A DNA stretch of 64,000 nt, taken from NCBI GenBank assembly GCA_032768795.1, contig CP136493.1, forward strand, positions 62,001 through 126,000. The letters run 5' to 3'. The notes under the pieces were generated by a model. The model was not told where the DNA came from, did no database searches, and saw only the letters and a program-made list of their open reading frames with translations. The DNA comes from Tremella fuciformis. Lineage: Eukaryota > Basidiomycota > Tremellomycetes > Tremellales > Tremellaceae. Every line of letters starts with the position of its first letter. Position 1 is the stretch's first letter. This document shows positions 63,776-64,000 of the stretch, piece after piece. The position numbers were made by a program, and so were the translations under genes.

Positions 63776-64000
63776 TGTCATTGCTCAGCCATGCATTCAG
63801 CTATTGACTCGGCCATCCAGGAGCTGCGAGAGCATCCCGAGAAGAATGTGTGACAGGTTGCGCAAGAGCAACACGTTGCAAAATCAACCCTCCATGACTG
63901 CTGGACCAACACCCACGTCTCTCATGCTGATGGTGCCAAGCAACACCTCTCACCCGTCCAGGAAGACGCTCTGGTGGACAAGATCAACCAATTTGCGGCT
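63776..64000 (+). pseudogene. start of a second pogo-like transposase, with nonsense codon
   Basis: An ATG at 63791 opens MHSAIDSAIQELREHPEKNV, then TGA at 63851-63853, then QVAQEQHVAKSTLHDCW and LSPVQEDALVDKINQFAA to the window edge. This matches the N-terminal psq-type helix-turn-helix of the pogo enzymes (SIRQVAREHGVPRMTL, LQENVLIDKINDYAS) but is a different subfamily. The TGA stands where the relatives have Arg. The Harbinger element inserted just upstream of its start. Confidence 0.8.

Overview
The window looks like nuclear DNA of a basidiomycete fungus. The host genes have many very short introns (about 35-75 nt, GT..AG, CTGAC-type branch sites), one gene joins a nuclease-like part to a protein kinase, and there are two perfect copies of TTAGGGGG inside the window, an 8-mer I associate with tremellomycete (Cryptococcus-like) telomeres. 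The placement in Tremellomycetes is inference. No tRNA, rRNA or CRISPR array was seen.

Layout. 1-3.5 kb: gene-poor DNA and a decayed pogo/Tigger transposon. 4-25.3 kb: a host gene block, largely arranged as divergent pairs: a myosin-like gene (4064-8030, -) with a small gene (8268-9027, +); a highly divergent kinesin-like gene (9085-13199, -) with an unknown gene (13439-16000, +); a JmjC-type gene (17614-19870, -); then an unknown divergent pair (20487-22484, - and 22863-25339, +). 26.2-32.2 kb: LTR fragments, a foldback element, and a unit in which a tyrosine-recombinase-like gene piece lies between two inverted LTR-like arms; an interstitial telomere-like tract ends this stretch. 32.2-47.5 kb: a nest of retrotransposons. 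'A' is a Ty3/Gypsy chromovirus (a decayed copy here, a nearly perfect one at 54.5-62.5 kb). 'B' is a second chromovirus family, split into two halves in opposite orientation. A second, intact pogo copy sits inside B. Between the B halves lie pieces of another divergent pair, kinesin-like (-) and myosin-like (+). 47.5-51.7 kb: the remaining 3' part of the kinesin-like gene and a nuclease-kinase gene. 52.6-63.8 kb: a PIF/Harbinger transposon carrying both hallmark genes, interrupted by the full-length A element. The window ends in another pogo-like fragment.

Main points. (1) Four motor-like genes, two myosin-like and two kinesin-like, lie in 64 kb; the kinesin-like ones have lost recognisable P-loops. 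(2) Both retrotransposon families appear self-primed (Tf1/sushi type): the site just after the 5' LTR is complementary to LTR sequence 30-40 nt downstream of a TATA box. Both also have canonical -1 frameshift heptamers between gag and pol. (3) Element A carries a spliced, cysteine-rich accessory gene on its antisense strand. (4) The two B halves share the same 5-bp target duplication outside (GGTTG) and a shared CTAGC at the break, so they are one element cut and inverted, which also broke the kinesin-like and myosin-like genes. (5) Nonsense codons in the decayed elements are all TGA where relatives have an arginine codon (CGA directly in two cases), consistent with C-to-T decay at CpG.
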